NCBI GenBank assembly: GCA_028716765.1
Contig: JAQUPC010000113.1
Span: 1-6,531, forward strand
Reading direction: 5' to 3'
Length of the DNA stretch: 6,531 nt
Source of the DNA: Alphaproteobacteria bacterium
GTDB lineage: Bacteria; Pseudomonadota; Alphaproteobacteria; UBA9219
The notes under the pieces were generated by a model. It was not told the DNA's origin. It saw only the letters and a program-made list of their open reading frames with translations, and did not search any database. Shown in pieces: positions 1 to 5,705 of the stretch; position 1 is the first letter of the stretch; every line of letters starts with the position of its first letter. A program made the translations under genes and the position numbers.

Positions 1-67
1 TTTTAAGCTCCAGAGTCGGCTTGGCGCCGCCAAGGCTTAAAACTTTTTTAGGTTCTTTTTCGCTCAT
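1..67 (-). CDS. infB: Translation initiation factor IF-2, N-terminal fragment (5' end of gene)
   Basis: Only the first 22 codons lie in the window; the gene runs off the left edge. The visible peptide begins MSEKEPKKVLSLGG and continues with AKPTLELK. A short charged stretch followed by K-K-x-L-S-L is what alphaproteobacterial IF-2 proteins have at the N-terminus, ahead of the long disordered region and the GTPase domain, neither of which is visible here. IF-2 is the GTPase that brings initiator tRNA to the 30S subunit and promotes subunit joining. The ATG start overlaps the TGA stop of ylxR (ATGA, 64-67), so the two are probably translationally coupled. Only a weak GGA lies upstream as Shine-Dalgarno, which fits coupling. 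The call rests on the short peptide plus the conserved nusA-ylxR-infB order, which is very characteristic. Confidence 0.88.
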   Translation of the reverse strand, partial: MSEKEPKKVLSLGGAKPTLELK

Positions 68-747
68 GATATTCCGCTATTCCCAACTGTGTCCGGCGAT
101 GAATCAGGCGCGGCCCTGACGCCTTGCCAGCGCGCCAGCTCCGTTCGTAATTTTTCAGTAAGTATATGGGGCCTAAGGCCAAGCGTCACAAGATGTTCAC
201 GCCCGAGCGCCTCGCCCAGTCGATCGCGCGTCAGAGCCGAATGAACCAGCGTGGCGCGTCCCATTTTTTTCAGCACGTCGCGTCCGGCATCGGCCGCAAC
301 CAAAACGAAGGCAAGCGCCCCCGCCTTCAGCGCCTCTTCCACCTGCGGCTGGCCGGTTACGACAAGGCCCGCGCCGCGCGCAAGCCCCAGCAATTCGAGG
401 CAACGCCGCGCCAAAAGCCGTTCGACCTGTTCCGGCAACGACGGATCGGCGTGCGCGGACGTTTTCGCCGCGCGCGCGAAAAGATTTTTCCCCGCCGCCG
501 TTTGCAGCGCCTCGCGGGAGGCCGTCACCCACAAGCCGCGCCCCGGCAGCCGGGCGGCAAGATCGGGGACAACCCTGTTTTCGGGATCAAGAACGAAACG
601 GATCAGCTCGGCCTTAGGCTTTACCGCGCCTGTCGCGAGGCACTTCCGGAGCGTGGCCGCAGCCCCCGCACGCGCCGCCGCATCCCGTCCGGATGGCACT
701 CCGGACGAAACCGTTTCGTCGCAAGCGGTGGTGAAAGCCATGACCAT
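64..747 (-). CDS. ylxR: YlxR (RnpM/DUF448) RNA-binding protein fused to an L7Ae-like domain
   Basis: The protein has 227 residues in two parts. Residues about 33-97 are a YlxR domain: RKCLATG (34-40), ELIRFV (47-52), LPGRGLWV (67-74), then a basic helix ending in KNLFARAAK (87-95). Residues about 107-190 resemble the ribosomal L7Ae/L30e fold, with LLGLARGAGLVVTG at 119-132. This fusion is common in alphaproteobacteria, whereas Bacillus YlxR is the first domain alone. YlxR proteins bind RNA; the B. subtilis protein, renamed RnpM, binds and inhibits RNase P RNA. The target in this organism cannot be told from sequence. The gene begins 15 bases after the nusA stop and ends in a 4-base overlap with infB, so it is cotranscribed with both. 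The TGAGG at the nusA stop (761-765) is the likely Shine-Dalgarno but lies rather far (13 bases) from the ATG at 747. Met3 (741) is an alternative start. The first 30 residues are low-complexity and probably disordered. Confidence 0.93.
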   Translation of the reverse strand: MVMAFTTACDETVSSGVPSGRDAAARAGAAATLRKCLATGAVKPKAELIRFVLDPENRVVPDLAARLPGRGLWVTASREALQTAAGKNLFARAAKTSAHADPSLPEQVERLLARRCLELLGLARGAGLVVTGQPQVEEALKAGALAFVLVAADAGRDVLKKMGRATLVHSALTRDRLGEALGREHLVTLGLRPHILTEKLRTELARWQGVRAAPDSSPDTVGNSGIS

Positions 748-762
748 TCGTGCTGCCGTACC

Positions 763-2274
763 TCATTGTTGGGGCTGGTCGGGTGAAGAGGCCGGTTCCT
801 CAGGGAACCAGTGAGCCCGGGCCGCCATAATAATCTCGTTGGCCTTGTTTTCCGTCAACTGATCGGCGCCGAGGATCTCGCGCAGCTCGTCGCTGGCCAG
901 ATCGGCCACGTCGTCGAGCGTCAGCACCTCCTTTTCGCCGAGCTTGACGGCCATGTCTTCCGTCATGTGCGGCAAGGCAAGAACGTCGTCCGTCACGCCG
1001 AGCTCGCGGCGGCGCGCTTCCAGCTTGGCCGCGGTTTCGGTCAGCCACGTGCGCGCGCGCTTCTGCAATTCGGCCGCGACCTCAAGATCGAAGCCTTCGA
1101 TTTCAGCCAGTTCGTCCGTCGGCGTATCGGCAATTTGTTCGACGCGCGTAAAGCCCTCGCTCACCAGCAGGTGCGCGATCACGTCGTCGACCGCCAAAGC
1201 TTCGAGGAACAACGACGTACGAAGATGCAATTCTTCCTGACGGCGCTCCGATTCTTCCTTTTCGGTCAGAATATCGATGTCCCATCCGGTCAACATGGAC
1301 GCCAGCCGCACGTTTTGGCCGCGGCGGCCGATGGCGAGCGACAACTGTTCGTCCGGCACCACGACGTCCATGCGGCGCGCGTCCTCGTCCAGAACGACCT
1401 TGGCCACTTCGGCGGGCGCCAGCGCGTTGACGACGAACGTCGCGAAATCGGGCGACCACGGGATGATATCGATCTTTTCGCCCTGCAATTCGCCGACCAC
1501 GGCCTGCACGCGGCTGCCGCGCATGCCGACGCACGCGCCGACCGGATCGATCGAACTGTCGTTCGACACGACGGCGATTTTGGCGCGGCTGCCGGGATCG
1601 CGCGCCACGGATTTGATCTCGATGATGCCGTCGTAGATTTCCGGCACTTCCTGCGCGAACAGCTTGGCCATGAACAGGGGATGCGTGCGGGAAAGGAAAA
1701 TCTGGGGCCCGCGTTGTTCCTCGCGCACGTCGTAGATGTAGGCGCGCACGCGGTCGCCGGTCTTGAAGTGCTCGCGCGGCAGCGTTTCGTCGCGGCGCAG
1801 CACGGCTTCGGCGCGGCCGAGTTCGATGGTCACGTTGCCGTATTCGACGCGCTTGACGATGCCGCTGACAATTTCGCCGACGCGATCCTGATATTCGATG
1901 AACTGGCGGCGGCGCTCGGCCTCGCGGACTTTTTGCACGATGACCTGCTTGGCGGTTTGCGCGGCAATGCGGCCGAGGTCGATCGGCGGCAGATCGTCGA
2001 TGATGAAGTCGCCGACTTTGGCGTCGGCTTTGCTTTTCTTCGCTGCCTTAAGCGTTACTTGCGTAAATTCGTTTTCGACGGGATCGGCCACCTCAAGAAA
2101 GCGCTGCAGGCGGACATCGCCCGTGCGCCGGTCGATTTCGGCGCGGATGTCGTGCTCATAGCCGTACTTGGCGCGTCCGGCCTTTTGATAGGCCTGCTCC
2201 ATCGCCACCAGAACTTCGTCGCGATCGATGCCCTTTTCGCGCGCGACGGCTTCCGCCACATTCAGCAATTCCAT
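763..2274 (-). CDS. nusA: Transcription termination/antitermination protein NusA
   Basis: This 503-residue protein is full length for a proteobacterial NusA (E. coli has 495). NusA binds RNA polymerase near the RNA exit channel, stimulates pausing and hairpin-dependent termination, and joins antitermination complexes. Domains in order: N-terminal polymerase-binding domain (1-130, including [20 protein letters not shown] at 104-123); S1 domain (about 133-196, from [11 protein letters not shown]); KH1 with its GxxG loop as GMRG (250-253) inside [19 protein letters not shown]2 with GRRG (316-319) inside [13 protein letters not shown]; and two acidic repeats at about 357-412 and 433-490. The last repeat ends [10 protein letters not shown], very close to the E. 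coli ending. The ATG at 2274 is preceded by GAGGA (2281-2285) with 6 bases of spacing, a good ribosome-binding site. It is the first gene after a 377-base gap holding a promoter and a terminator-like attenuator, and it leads ylxR and infB. Confidence 0.98.
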   Translation of the reverse strand: MELLNVAEAVAREKGIDRDEVLVAMEQAYQKAGRAKYGYEHDIRAEIDRRTGDVRLQRFLEVADPVENEFTQVTLKAAKKSKADAKVGDFIIDDLPPIDLGRIAAQTAKQVIVQKVREAERRRQFIEYQDRVGEIVSGIVKRVEYGNVTIELGRAEAVLRRDETLPREHFKTGDRVRAYIYDVREEQRGPQIFLSRTHPLFMAKLFAQEVPEIYDGIIEIKSVARDPGSRAKIAVVSNDSSIDPVGACVGMRGSRVQAVVGELQGEKIDIIPWSPDFATFVVNALAPAEVAKVVLDEDARRMDVVVPDEQLSLAIGRRGQNVRLASMLTGWDIDILTEKEESERRQEELHLRTSLFLEALAVDDVIAHLLVSEGFTRVEQIADTPTDELAEIEGFDLEVAAELQKRARTWLTETAAKLEARRRELGVTDDVLALPHMTEDMAVKLGEKEVLTLDDVADLASDELREILGADQLTENKANEIIMAARAHWFPEEPASSPDQPQQ

Positions 2275-2280
2275 GTTTCG
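2275..2280 (-). promoter_or_regulatory. Spacer between nusA Shine-Dalgarno and start codon
   Basis: The GAGGA motif at 2281-2285, read on the minus strand, lies 6 bases before the nusA ATG. It supports the start at 2274 over in-frame alternatives. No hairpin obviously covers this site, unlike the chemoreceptor start further right. Confidence 0.7.
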
Positions 2281-2346
2281 TCCTCGTCTTCTTTGGCGGA
2301 AAAGCCTTGGCGCTGCCTTGACCGTTCCGCTTTCGTTATCTTTGCC

Positions 2347-2433
2347 CTACCGGTGCGCCGTCTTCAACCTTTTCGGCGCCCTGCAGGCCAACAAATCCGG
2401 GCGGCCAACAAAAAAGGCGGGCTTTTGGCCCAC
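2347..2433 (-). CDS. Possible 28-codon leader ORF in the nusA 5' leader (speculative)
   Basis: A GTG codon (2431-2433) lies 8 bases after a Shine-Dalgarno-like GGGAG (2442-2446) and opens a 28-codon frame ending in TAG at 2347-2349. The peptide begins VGQKPAFFVGRPDLL and ends KTAHR. I do not recognise it. The frame would run through the intrinsic terminator (2410-2434) and through the second stem-loop (2355-2379), ending 5 bases beyond it, so translation would disturb both structures. Against it: at least one other frame is also open here from a TTG, the region is short and GC-rich, and the start codon overlaps the terminator stem. There is no sign of a run of regulatory codons. Confidence 0.15.
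   Translation of the reverse strand: MGQKPAFFVGRPDLLACRAPKRLKTAHR
2355..2379 (-). promoter_or_regulatory. Second stem-loop in the nusA leader
   Basis: On the minus strand a perfect 6-bp inverted repeat, GCGCCG and CGGCGC, encloses a 13-base A/G-rich loop (AAAAGGTTGAAGA). It lies between the terminator and the nusA start and has no T-run after it, so it is not a terminator. It may be a protein-binding or alternative-folding element of the leader RNA. Its role is inference. Confidence 0.4.
2386..2412 (-). repeat. 10-base direct repeat TTTGTTGGCC in the nusA leader
   Basis: The decamer TTTGTTGGCC (minus strand) occurs at 2403-2412 and 2386-2395, 17 bases apart start to start. The first copy overlaps the T-run of the terminator. 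Its TTGGCC part is complementary to GGCCAA (2425-2430) in the rising arm and loop of that terminator, so either copy could pair with it and compete with the terminator fold. Confidence 0.5.
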
Positions 2434-2434
2434 C
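2410..2434 (-). terminator. Intrinsic terminator / probable attenuator ahead of nusA
   Basis: On the minus strand GGTGGGC (2428-2434) pairs with GCCCGCC (2416-2422), including one G-U pair, around a CAAAA loop (2423-2427). Six T follow at 2410-2415. A 7-bp GC-rich stem, short loop and T-run make a canonical Rho-independent terminator. It lies only about 20 bases downstream of the predicted start point of the nusA promoter and about 136 bases before the nusA start, so transcripts from that promoter must read through it. It would also end transcripts coming from rimP. It is best read as an attenuator, though simple separation of rimP from nusA is an alternative. Confidence 0.8.
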
Positions 2435-2460
2435 CCGTCAACTCCCTAGGATTGGAAGGG

Positions 2461-2489
2461 ATCATAGCCCTTTGCGCCTGTAAATCAAG
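2461..2489 (-). promoter_or_regulatory. Predicted housekeeping sigma promoter for nusA-ylxR-infB
   Basis: On the minus strand CTTGAT (2484-2489), 17 bases, then TATGAT (2461-2466) fits the alphaproteobacterial vegetative pattern CTTGAC-N17-TATAAT. A run of seven A (2492-2498) sits just upstream of the -35 box, as in A-rich upstream promoter elements. The transcription start would be near 2453, giving a leader of about 180 bases. The rimP promoter-like sequence has the same -35 hexamer and the same spacing. Confidence 0.65.
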
Positions 2490-2651
2490 GCTTTTTTTGC
2501 GATAAAGTGCCGGAAATATCAAACGGTTAATGTTTCCAACGGCCTTTGCCCTTACTGTTGGGAAGCGATTTTATTGAAATGTCCCTTAATCGACGGGCAC
2601 ATAGATTTTGTGTTCTTCGCTTTTACTTTTCCTCAATATCTACTCAGAGGT
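2490..2651. other. Upper half of the rimP-nusA gap, no gene seen
   Basis: Between the rimP stop and the nusA promoter there are about 160 bases that look clearly less GC-rich than the genes. I see no convincing ORF, no tRNA and no clear terminator for rimP. CCTC and GAGG just after the rimP stop could form a weak 4-bp hairpin, but no T-run follows it. Confidence 0.6.
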
Positions 2652-3167
2652 TTAGGTGTCCGCTTCGCGATTATCTGCGGACGGCACCGGTGCGCCCGAC
2701 AGCCGGGCTTCGGCGATTCCTTTGACGGGCACGCGCACGGGGCCGCTGGCCGTGTGCAATTCAAGTTCGGCTTCCTTCTTACGCGTTTTGACGCGCACGA
2801 TGCGGCCCTGAAACCGTTGACGTCCGCCCACAGGCGCCCGCATTTCGACCACCGCCGTGCGCCCGGCAAACCTTTCGAAATCCTCGATGCGGATGAGGGG
2901 CCGGTCTTCGCCCGGCGCGCTAACTTCAAGCGTGTAGCTGCTGGCCGACGCGCCCGAGGCCTCGAGTTGCCGGCTTACCGCATGACTGATCGCCACGCAG
3001 TCCTGAACCGTCATGGGCTTGCCGTCCAGCCTTTCGGCCATAACCTGCAATGTCGGATAGCTTCCGCCGCCGGTCAACCGGATGCGTATGAGCCCGTACC
3101 CGCGCTTCGCGAGCACGGGGTCGAGCAGCCTCGTGAAGGCTCTATCTGGTGCAGGCGCTTTTTTCAT
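2652..3167 (-). CDS. rimP: Ribosome maturation factor RimP
   Basis: The protein has 171 residues, within the usual RimP range of 150-200. RimP binds the free 30S subunit and is needed for late 16S rRNA processing and 30S assembly. The N-terminal domain has the expected start, GYGLIRIRL at 23-31 and a long helix with VQDCVAISHAVSRQLEA (54-70). The signature follows as YTLEVSAPGEDRPLIR (78-93), then FERFAGRTAVV (97-107). The C-terminal Sm-like domain is about 93-155, with FQGRIV at 119-124 and basic KTRKKEAELEL. The signature usually reads SSPGLDRPL or SSPGIDRPL, so the A and E here are mild departures. The start at 3167 (MKKAPAPDRAF) has only a weak GAG as Shine-Dalgarno. The tail after about 155 is probably flexible. 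A promoter-like sequence lies 31-59 bases upstream. Unlike in many proteobacteria, nusA does not follow closely. Confidence 0.95.
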   Translation of the reverse strand: MKKAPAPDRAFTRLLDPVLAKRGYGLIRIRLTGGGSYPTLQVMAERLDGKPMTVQDCVAISHAVSRQLEASGASASSYTLEVSAPGEDRPLIRIEDFERFAGRTAVVEMRAPVGGRQRFQGRIVRVKTRKKEAELELHTASGPVRVPVKGIAEARLSGAPVPSADNREADT

Positions 3168-3178
3168 TTACTCGCTCG

Positions 3179-3195
3179 CACAGCGTTTTTGTGCC
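3179..3195 (-). promoter_or_regulatory. Small stem-loop in the rimP 5' leader
   Basis: On the minus strand GCACA and TGTGC form a 5-bp stem around a 7-base loop (AAAACGC), close to the predicted rimP transcription start and about 12 bases before the ATG. It is weak and may be chance. Confidence 0.25.
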
Positions 3196-3266
3196 GAATC
3201 ACAACGTTTCGACAGCACAAATCAAGGCTCATTCCGGGAGCGAGTCAATTGAGTCGCGCCTGATTC
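3196..3266. promoter_or_regulatory. Cluster of four GANTC sites around the rimP promoter
   Basis: GANTC is the target of the alphaproteobacterial cell-cycle methyltransferase CcrM. It occurs at 3196-3200 (GAATC), 3242-3246 (GAGTC), 3251-3255 (GAGTC) and 3262-3266 (GATTC). Elsewhere in the window I found these sites spaced by hundreds of bases. The first site overlaps the predicted -10 box of rimP by three bases. Whether this organism has CcrM cannot be seen here. Confidence 0.5.
3198..3226 (-). promoter_or_regulatory. Predicted promoter for rimP
   Basis: On the minus strand CTTGAT (3221-3226), 17 bases, then TGTGAT (3198-3203), with a start point near 3191 and a leader of about 24 bases. The -35 hexamer and spacing match the nusA promoter exactly. 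The -10 box is weaker (G at the second position). It lies in the 129-base gap after the chemoreceptor gene, where a new promoter would be expected. Confidence 0.5.
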
Positions 3267-3286
3267 GCGACATAATCTTGCCGGAA
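3232..3286 (-). other. Nested inverted repeats downstream of the chemoreceptor gene
   Basis: On the minus strand GTCGCG and CGCGAC (3266-3271 and 3253-3258) form a perfect 6-bp stem with a 7-base loop, beginning 26 bases after the chemoreceptor stop. An outer pair, TTCCGG (3281-3286) and CCGGAA (3232-3237), encloses it. No T-run follows, so this is not a canonical intrinsic terminator. It could stabilise the 3' end of the mRNA or be a poor terminator. Confidence 0.35.
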
Positions 3287-3296
3287 CTTACGGGAA

Positions 3297-4862
3297 TTAA
3301 AGCCGCCGCATCTCGGCAAGGAAGCGGTCCACCTCCACGCGCATCGTCTCGGAATGCTGCGACAGATCGCGCGCCGCGCTGAGCACGTCGGTCGCCGAGC
3401 GTCCCGTTTCGCGCGTGGCGGTGCTTTGCTCCTCGATGGCCGAGGCGATCGAGGCCGTCACGACGTTAATGCGCCCCATCATGCGCGCGAGCGATTCGAT
3501 GCTGGTGGCGGCGGCCTCGGCCTCGCCCTGCATCTGGCCAATTTGCTGGGCGATTTCGTCGGTAGCTTTCGCGGTCTGGTTCGCCAGCGTTTTGACCTCG
3601 CCGGCCACGACGGCGAACCCTTTGCCCTGCTCGCCCGCGCGCGCCGCCTCGATCGTGGCGTTCAACGCCAACAGATTGGTTTGCCCGGCGACGTTGCTGA
3701 TCAAATCGACCACCGTGCCGACGTCCTTGCTTTTTTTGGCGAGCGCCGCCGTCGTGGAATTGGCCTGTTCGGCTTGCGTCGCGCCGTTCGTGGCCACCTG
3801 CGTGGATTCCGCCACCTGCTTGCTGATTTCGTTAATGGCGGCCGTTAATTGTTCGGAGGCCGAGGAAAGGTTTTCAGCCGTGGCCTGCATCTCCGTGGCC
3901 GCCGACGAAACGGCGTTGACAACGCCCTTCACGCTGGATTCGAACGCATCGGCCATTTTGTTGACGACGGCTCTTTGCTCTTTTTCAGCGCTGGCCTTGA
4001 CGGCTTCCTGCTCAGCGCGCAGGCGTTCGGCCTCGATCATGTTTTCCTTGAAGACCTGAACGGCGTTCGCCATGTCGCCGATTTCGTCGCCGCGCCCGGC
4101 GCCGGGGATAGCGACGTTCTTGTCGCCGCCGGCCAGCTTCCTCATGGCCGCGCACATTTGAACGATCGGCCTTGAGATGCCGCGGCCGATAACCAGCGCG
4201 GCGGCGAAACCCAAAACAAGCCCGCCGAGCGACAAGGCCAGAATGAAACGGCTAATTTCGTCAATAAGAGCAATCGTTTCCTTTTCAATATCTTTTTGCT
4301 CGGCTATGCCGCTGTCGCGGATGTCTCTTGCCAGCGCCCCGATGTCGTCCGCGCCTTTTCCCATGTCGTCGATAAGCGATTTGATGACTTGGCTGTTGCC
4401 GCTGTCCGAGGCCGCGCGCATTTCGACGATGTGATTAAAGCCTTCCGTGTAGGCTTCGATTTTCTCCGAAATTTCCTGTATCTTCTTCCGGCGTTCGGGG
4501 TTCTTTATTATTTCTTTCGCCGCGTCGAGACTCTTTTGCAGAACTTCGAGCCTTATCCGGGCCTGCTTTACATTGTCGCCGCCGCCGGTCAGGCCGTATT
4601 CCCGCACGAAGCGGCGAAACGCCAAAAAGTTCCGGTCGATGTCGCGCACAACGCTAACGACCTCGACTCTTTGCATGAATTTATCGAAGCCGTCCTGCAC
4701 CCTTTCAAAGGAGAAATAGGACGTTCCTCCTACAATAACGAGGATAACGAGAACGCTCATAAACCCCAAGCCGATTTTCATGGAAATTTTCATACGGCCA
4801 AATAAAGACACGCCGTTTTGACGAACGGATACGGCCTGTTCGGCGATTGCGGGACGATTCAT
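3297..4862 (-). CDS. Methyl-accepting chemotaxis protein with two transmembrane segments, helical sensor and HAMP
   Basis: This 521-residue inner-membrane receptor would relay a signal through CheW to the CheA kinase. A short N-terminal cytoplasmic tail (1-28) leads to transmembrane segment 1 (about 29-50). A periplasmic domain of about 155 residues (51-205) is predicted all-helical and is the size of a four-helix-bundle sensor; I see no PAS or Cache features, and its ligand is unknown. Transmembrane segment 2 (about 206-226) is followed by HAMP (about 227-280, with GRGISRPI at 226-233 and [13 protein letters not shown] at 257-269) and a long coiled-coil signalling domain (300-510). The hairpin tip is textbook: [18 protein letters not shown] (394-411) and [17 protein letters not shown] (413-429). 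It ends EMRRL, without a CheR/CheB docking pentapeptide. The start has a near-perfect AGGAGGT (4869-4875) with 6 bases of spacing, held in a hairpin. No other chemotaxis gene lies nearby, so it is an orphan receptor in a translation locus. Confidence 0.96.
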   Translation of the reverse strand: MNRPAIAEQAVSVRQNGVSLFGRMKISMKIGLGFMSVLVILVIVGGTSYFSFERVQDGFDKFMQRVEVVSVVRDIDRNFLAFRRFVREYGLTGGGDNVKQARIRLEVLQKSLDAAKEIIKNPERRKKIQEISEKIEAYTEGFNHIVEMRAASDSGNSQVIKSLIDDMGKGADDIGALARDIRDSGIAEQKDIEKETIALIDEISRFILALSLGGLVLGFAAALVIGRGISRPIVQMCAAMRKLAGGDKNVAIPGAGRGDEIGDMANAVQVFKENMIEAERLRAEQEAVKASAEKEQRAVVNKMADAFESSVKGVVNAVSSAATEMQATAENLSSASEQLTAAINEISKQVAESTQVATNGATQAEQANSTTAALAKKSKDVGTVVDLISNVAGQTNLLALNATIEAARAGEQGKGFAVVAGEVKTLANQTAKATDEIAQQIGQMQGEAEAAATSIESLARMMGRINVVTASIASAIEEQSTATRETGRSATDVLSAARDLSQHSETMRVEVDRFLAEMRRL

Positions 4863-4958
4863 GGCGGCACCTCCTAAGATGCCGCTATCAGACAGGATTC
4901 CGGTTACAAATTTCTTGCCGTCCGATATGCGCCCGTATGCGTTTTTCCCAAAAATTAA
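4863..4958. other. comF-chemoreceptor spacer, no clear promoter
   Basis: The 96-base gap contains the ribosome-binding-site hairpin at its end. I see no convincing vegetative, sigma-54 or sigma-28 (flagellar) promoter; TTGGGA followed 16 bases later by CATATC is a poor match. There is no terminator after comF, so the receptor gene may be read from the metK-trmB-comF transcript. Confidence 0.4.
4864..4885 (-). promoter_or_regulatory. Hairpin sequestering the chemoreceptor ribosome-binding site
   Basis: On the minus strand GCGGCATC (4878-4885) pairs with GGTGCCGC (4864-4871) over 8 positions, seven Watson-Crick and one G-U, with loop TTAGGA (4872-4877). The Shine-Dalgarno AGGAGGT (4869-4875) has AGGA in the loop and end of the stem and its remaining bases in the 3' arm. 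Only one base separates the stem from the ATG. A stem this stable would compete with 30S binding, so the start is probably under translational control; the signal is unknown. Confidence 0.6.
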
Positions 4959-5705
4959 TCATCTGAGTCCGCCGCGCGTGCGCATGAGGGTCAGCACGTC
5001 AACGCTCGAAGCTCCCCCGGCGAGCAAAACGCGGGCGCACTCGTTCACCGTGGCTCCCGTCGTAAGAACGTCGTCCACAAGAACGATGTTTTTGCCTTTG
5101 ATCTTTCCGGTATAACGGGGATTAAGCTTAATCGCGCCCGCCATGTTTTTCTTTCTCTGCTCGCGGTTCATGCGGCCCTGGCTCGGCGTCGCGCGCACGC
5201 GCGTTAAAGCATCAACGCCGAGCGGCTTTTTCACAATCCGGCCAAGCGTCCCGGCCAGAAGCGCCGCCTGATTGTAGCGGCGCGCAAAAAGCCGCCAGCG
5301 ATGCAAGGGAACGGGAACGATGACGTCCGCGGCCGGCCAGAACGCCTCGGCTGCGCGTTGCATCCACGCCGCCATCGCGGGTACGGGATGAAGCCGGTCG
5401 CCATGCTTCAGGCTCAACACCAAACGCTTGCTGGCGTCGTCGTAAATCATGGCGCTGCGCGCGCGATTGTAAACAGGCGGAAAAGCGAGGCATTCGCCGC
5501 AGAGCGTACCTTCCTCGACAGGCACGTCGAACGGCGCGCCGCAGCAGGAGCAACAGGGCGGGGAAATAAACTGAACGGCCTTCCAGCACGCGGGGCAAAG
5601 CGATTGATGCCCGCCGACCTCCTCGTGACAGTTTAGGCACAAAGGGGGAAGAAGAAAATCAAGCAGGCTTTGAAAGACGGGCCTGACGGAAAATCTTTCT
5701 GTCAT
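4959..5705 (-). CDS. comF: ComF-family phosphoribosyltransferase-like protein
   Basis: This 248-residue protein has the usual ComF layout. An N-terminal double zinc ribbon has four CxxC pairs: C23/C26, C37/C40, C52/C55 and C69/C72, the third followed by G-A-P-F as in the family. The type I phosphoribosyltransferase domain follows, with PVPLHRWRLFARRYNQA (131-147), the SQGRMNREQRKKN segment (175-187) and the PRPP-binding loop VLVDDVLTTGAT (208-219). ComF proteins are cytoplasmic and needed for DNA uptake in naturally competent bacteria. The family is also universal in species with no known competence, and its substrate is unsettled, so competence should not be inferred from this gene alone. 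It overlaps the trmB stop by 4 bases (ATGA, 5702-5705), pointing to translational coupling. It ends RTRGGLR at 4959. Confidence 0.94.
   Translation of the reverse strand: MTERFSVRPVFQSLLDFLLPPLCLNCHEEVGGHQSLCPACWKAVQFISPPCCSCCGAPFDVPVEEGTLCGECLAFPPVYNRARSAMIYDDASKRLVLSLKHGDRLHPVPAMAAWMQRAAEAFWPAADVIVPVPLHRWRLFARRYNQAALLAGTLGRIVKKPLGVDALTRVRATPSQGRMNREQRKKNMAGAIKLNPRYTGKIKGKNIVLVDDVLTTGATVNECARVLLAGGASSVDVLTLMRTRGGLR

Noticed and set aside
166..814. Two overlapping plus-strand frames opposite ylxR
   Set aside because: They are arginine- and alanine-rich shadows of the ylxR gene, with no motif.
2476..2498. Plus-strand hairpin GCCT/AGGC followed by seven T, terminator-like
   Set aside because: The stem is only 4 bp with an 8-base loop, no plus-strand gene leads into it, and the same bases are better explained as the -35 region and A-run of the nusA promoter.
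811..2505. 564-codon open frame on the plus strand, opposite nusA
   Set aside because: It is antisense to a full, confidently identified nusA, and its translation is rich in R, A, H, D and F without recognisable motifs. Long antisense frames are expected opposite GC-rich genes.
2552..2602. 16-codon ATG frame on the minus strand in the rimP-nusA gap
   Set aside because: Very short, no Shine-Dalgarno, and upstream of the nusA promoter with no sign of its own transcription.
2574..3263. 229-codon plus-strand frame opposite rimP
   Set aside because: It covers the certain rimP gene in antisense, has no good ribosome-binding site or family motif, and reads as compositional shadow.
3168..3296. Possible initiator tRNA (metY) before rimP, as in E. 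coli
   Set aside because: The 129-base gap shows no tRNA cloverleaf, T-loop GTTCGANTC or CCA end.
4863..4958. Flagellar (sigma-28) or sigma-54 promoter for the chemoreceptor
   Set aside because: No TAAA-N15-GCCGATAA or TGGC-N8-TTGC match; only poor vegetative-like hexamers are present.
4959..5705. Evidence for natural competence from comF
   Set aside because: ComF-family proteins are widespread in bacteria not known to take up DNA, and no other com gene is in the window.
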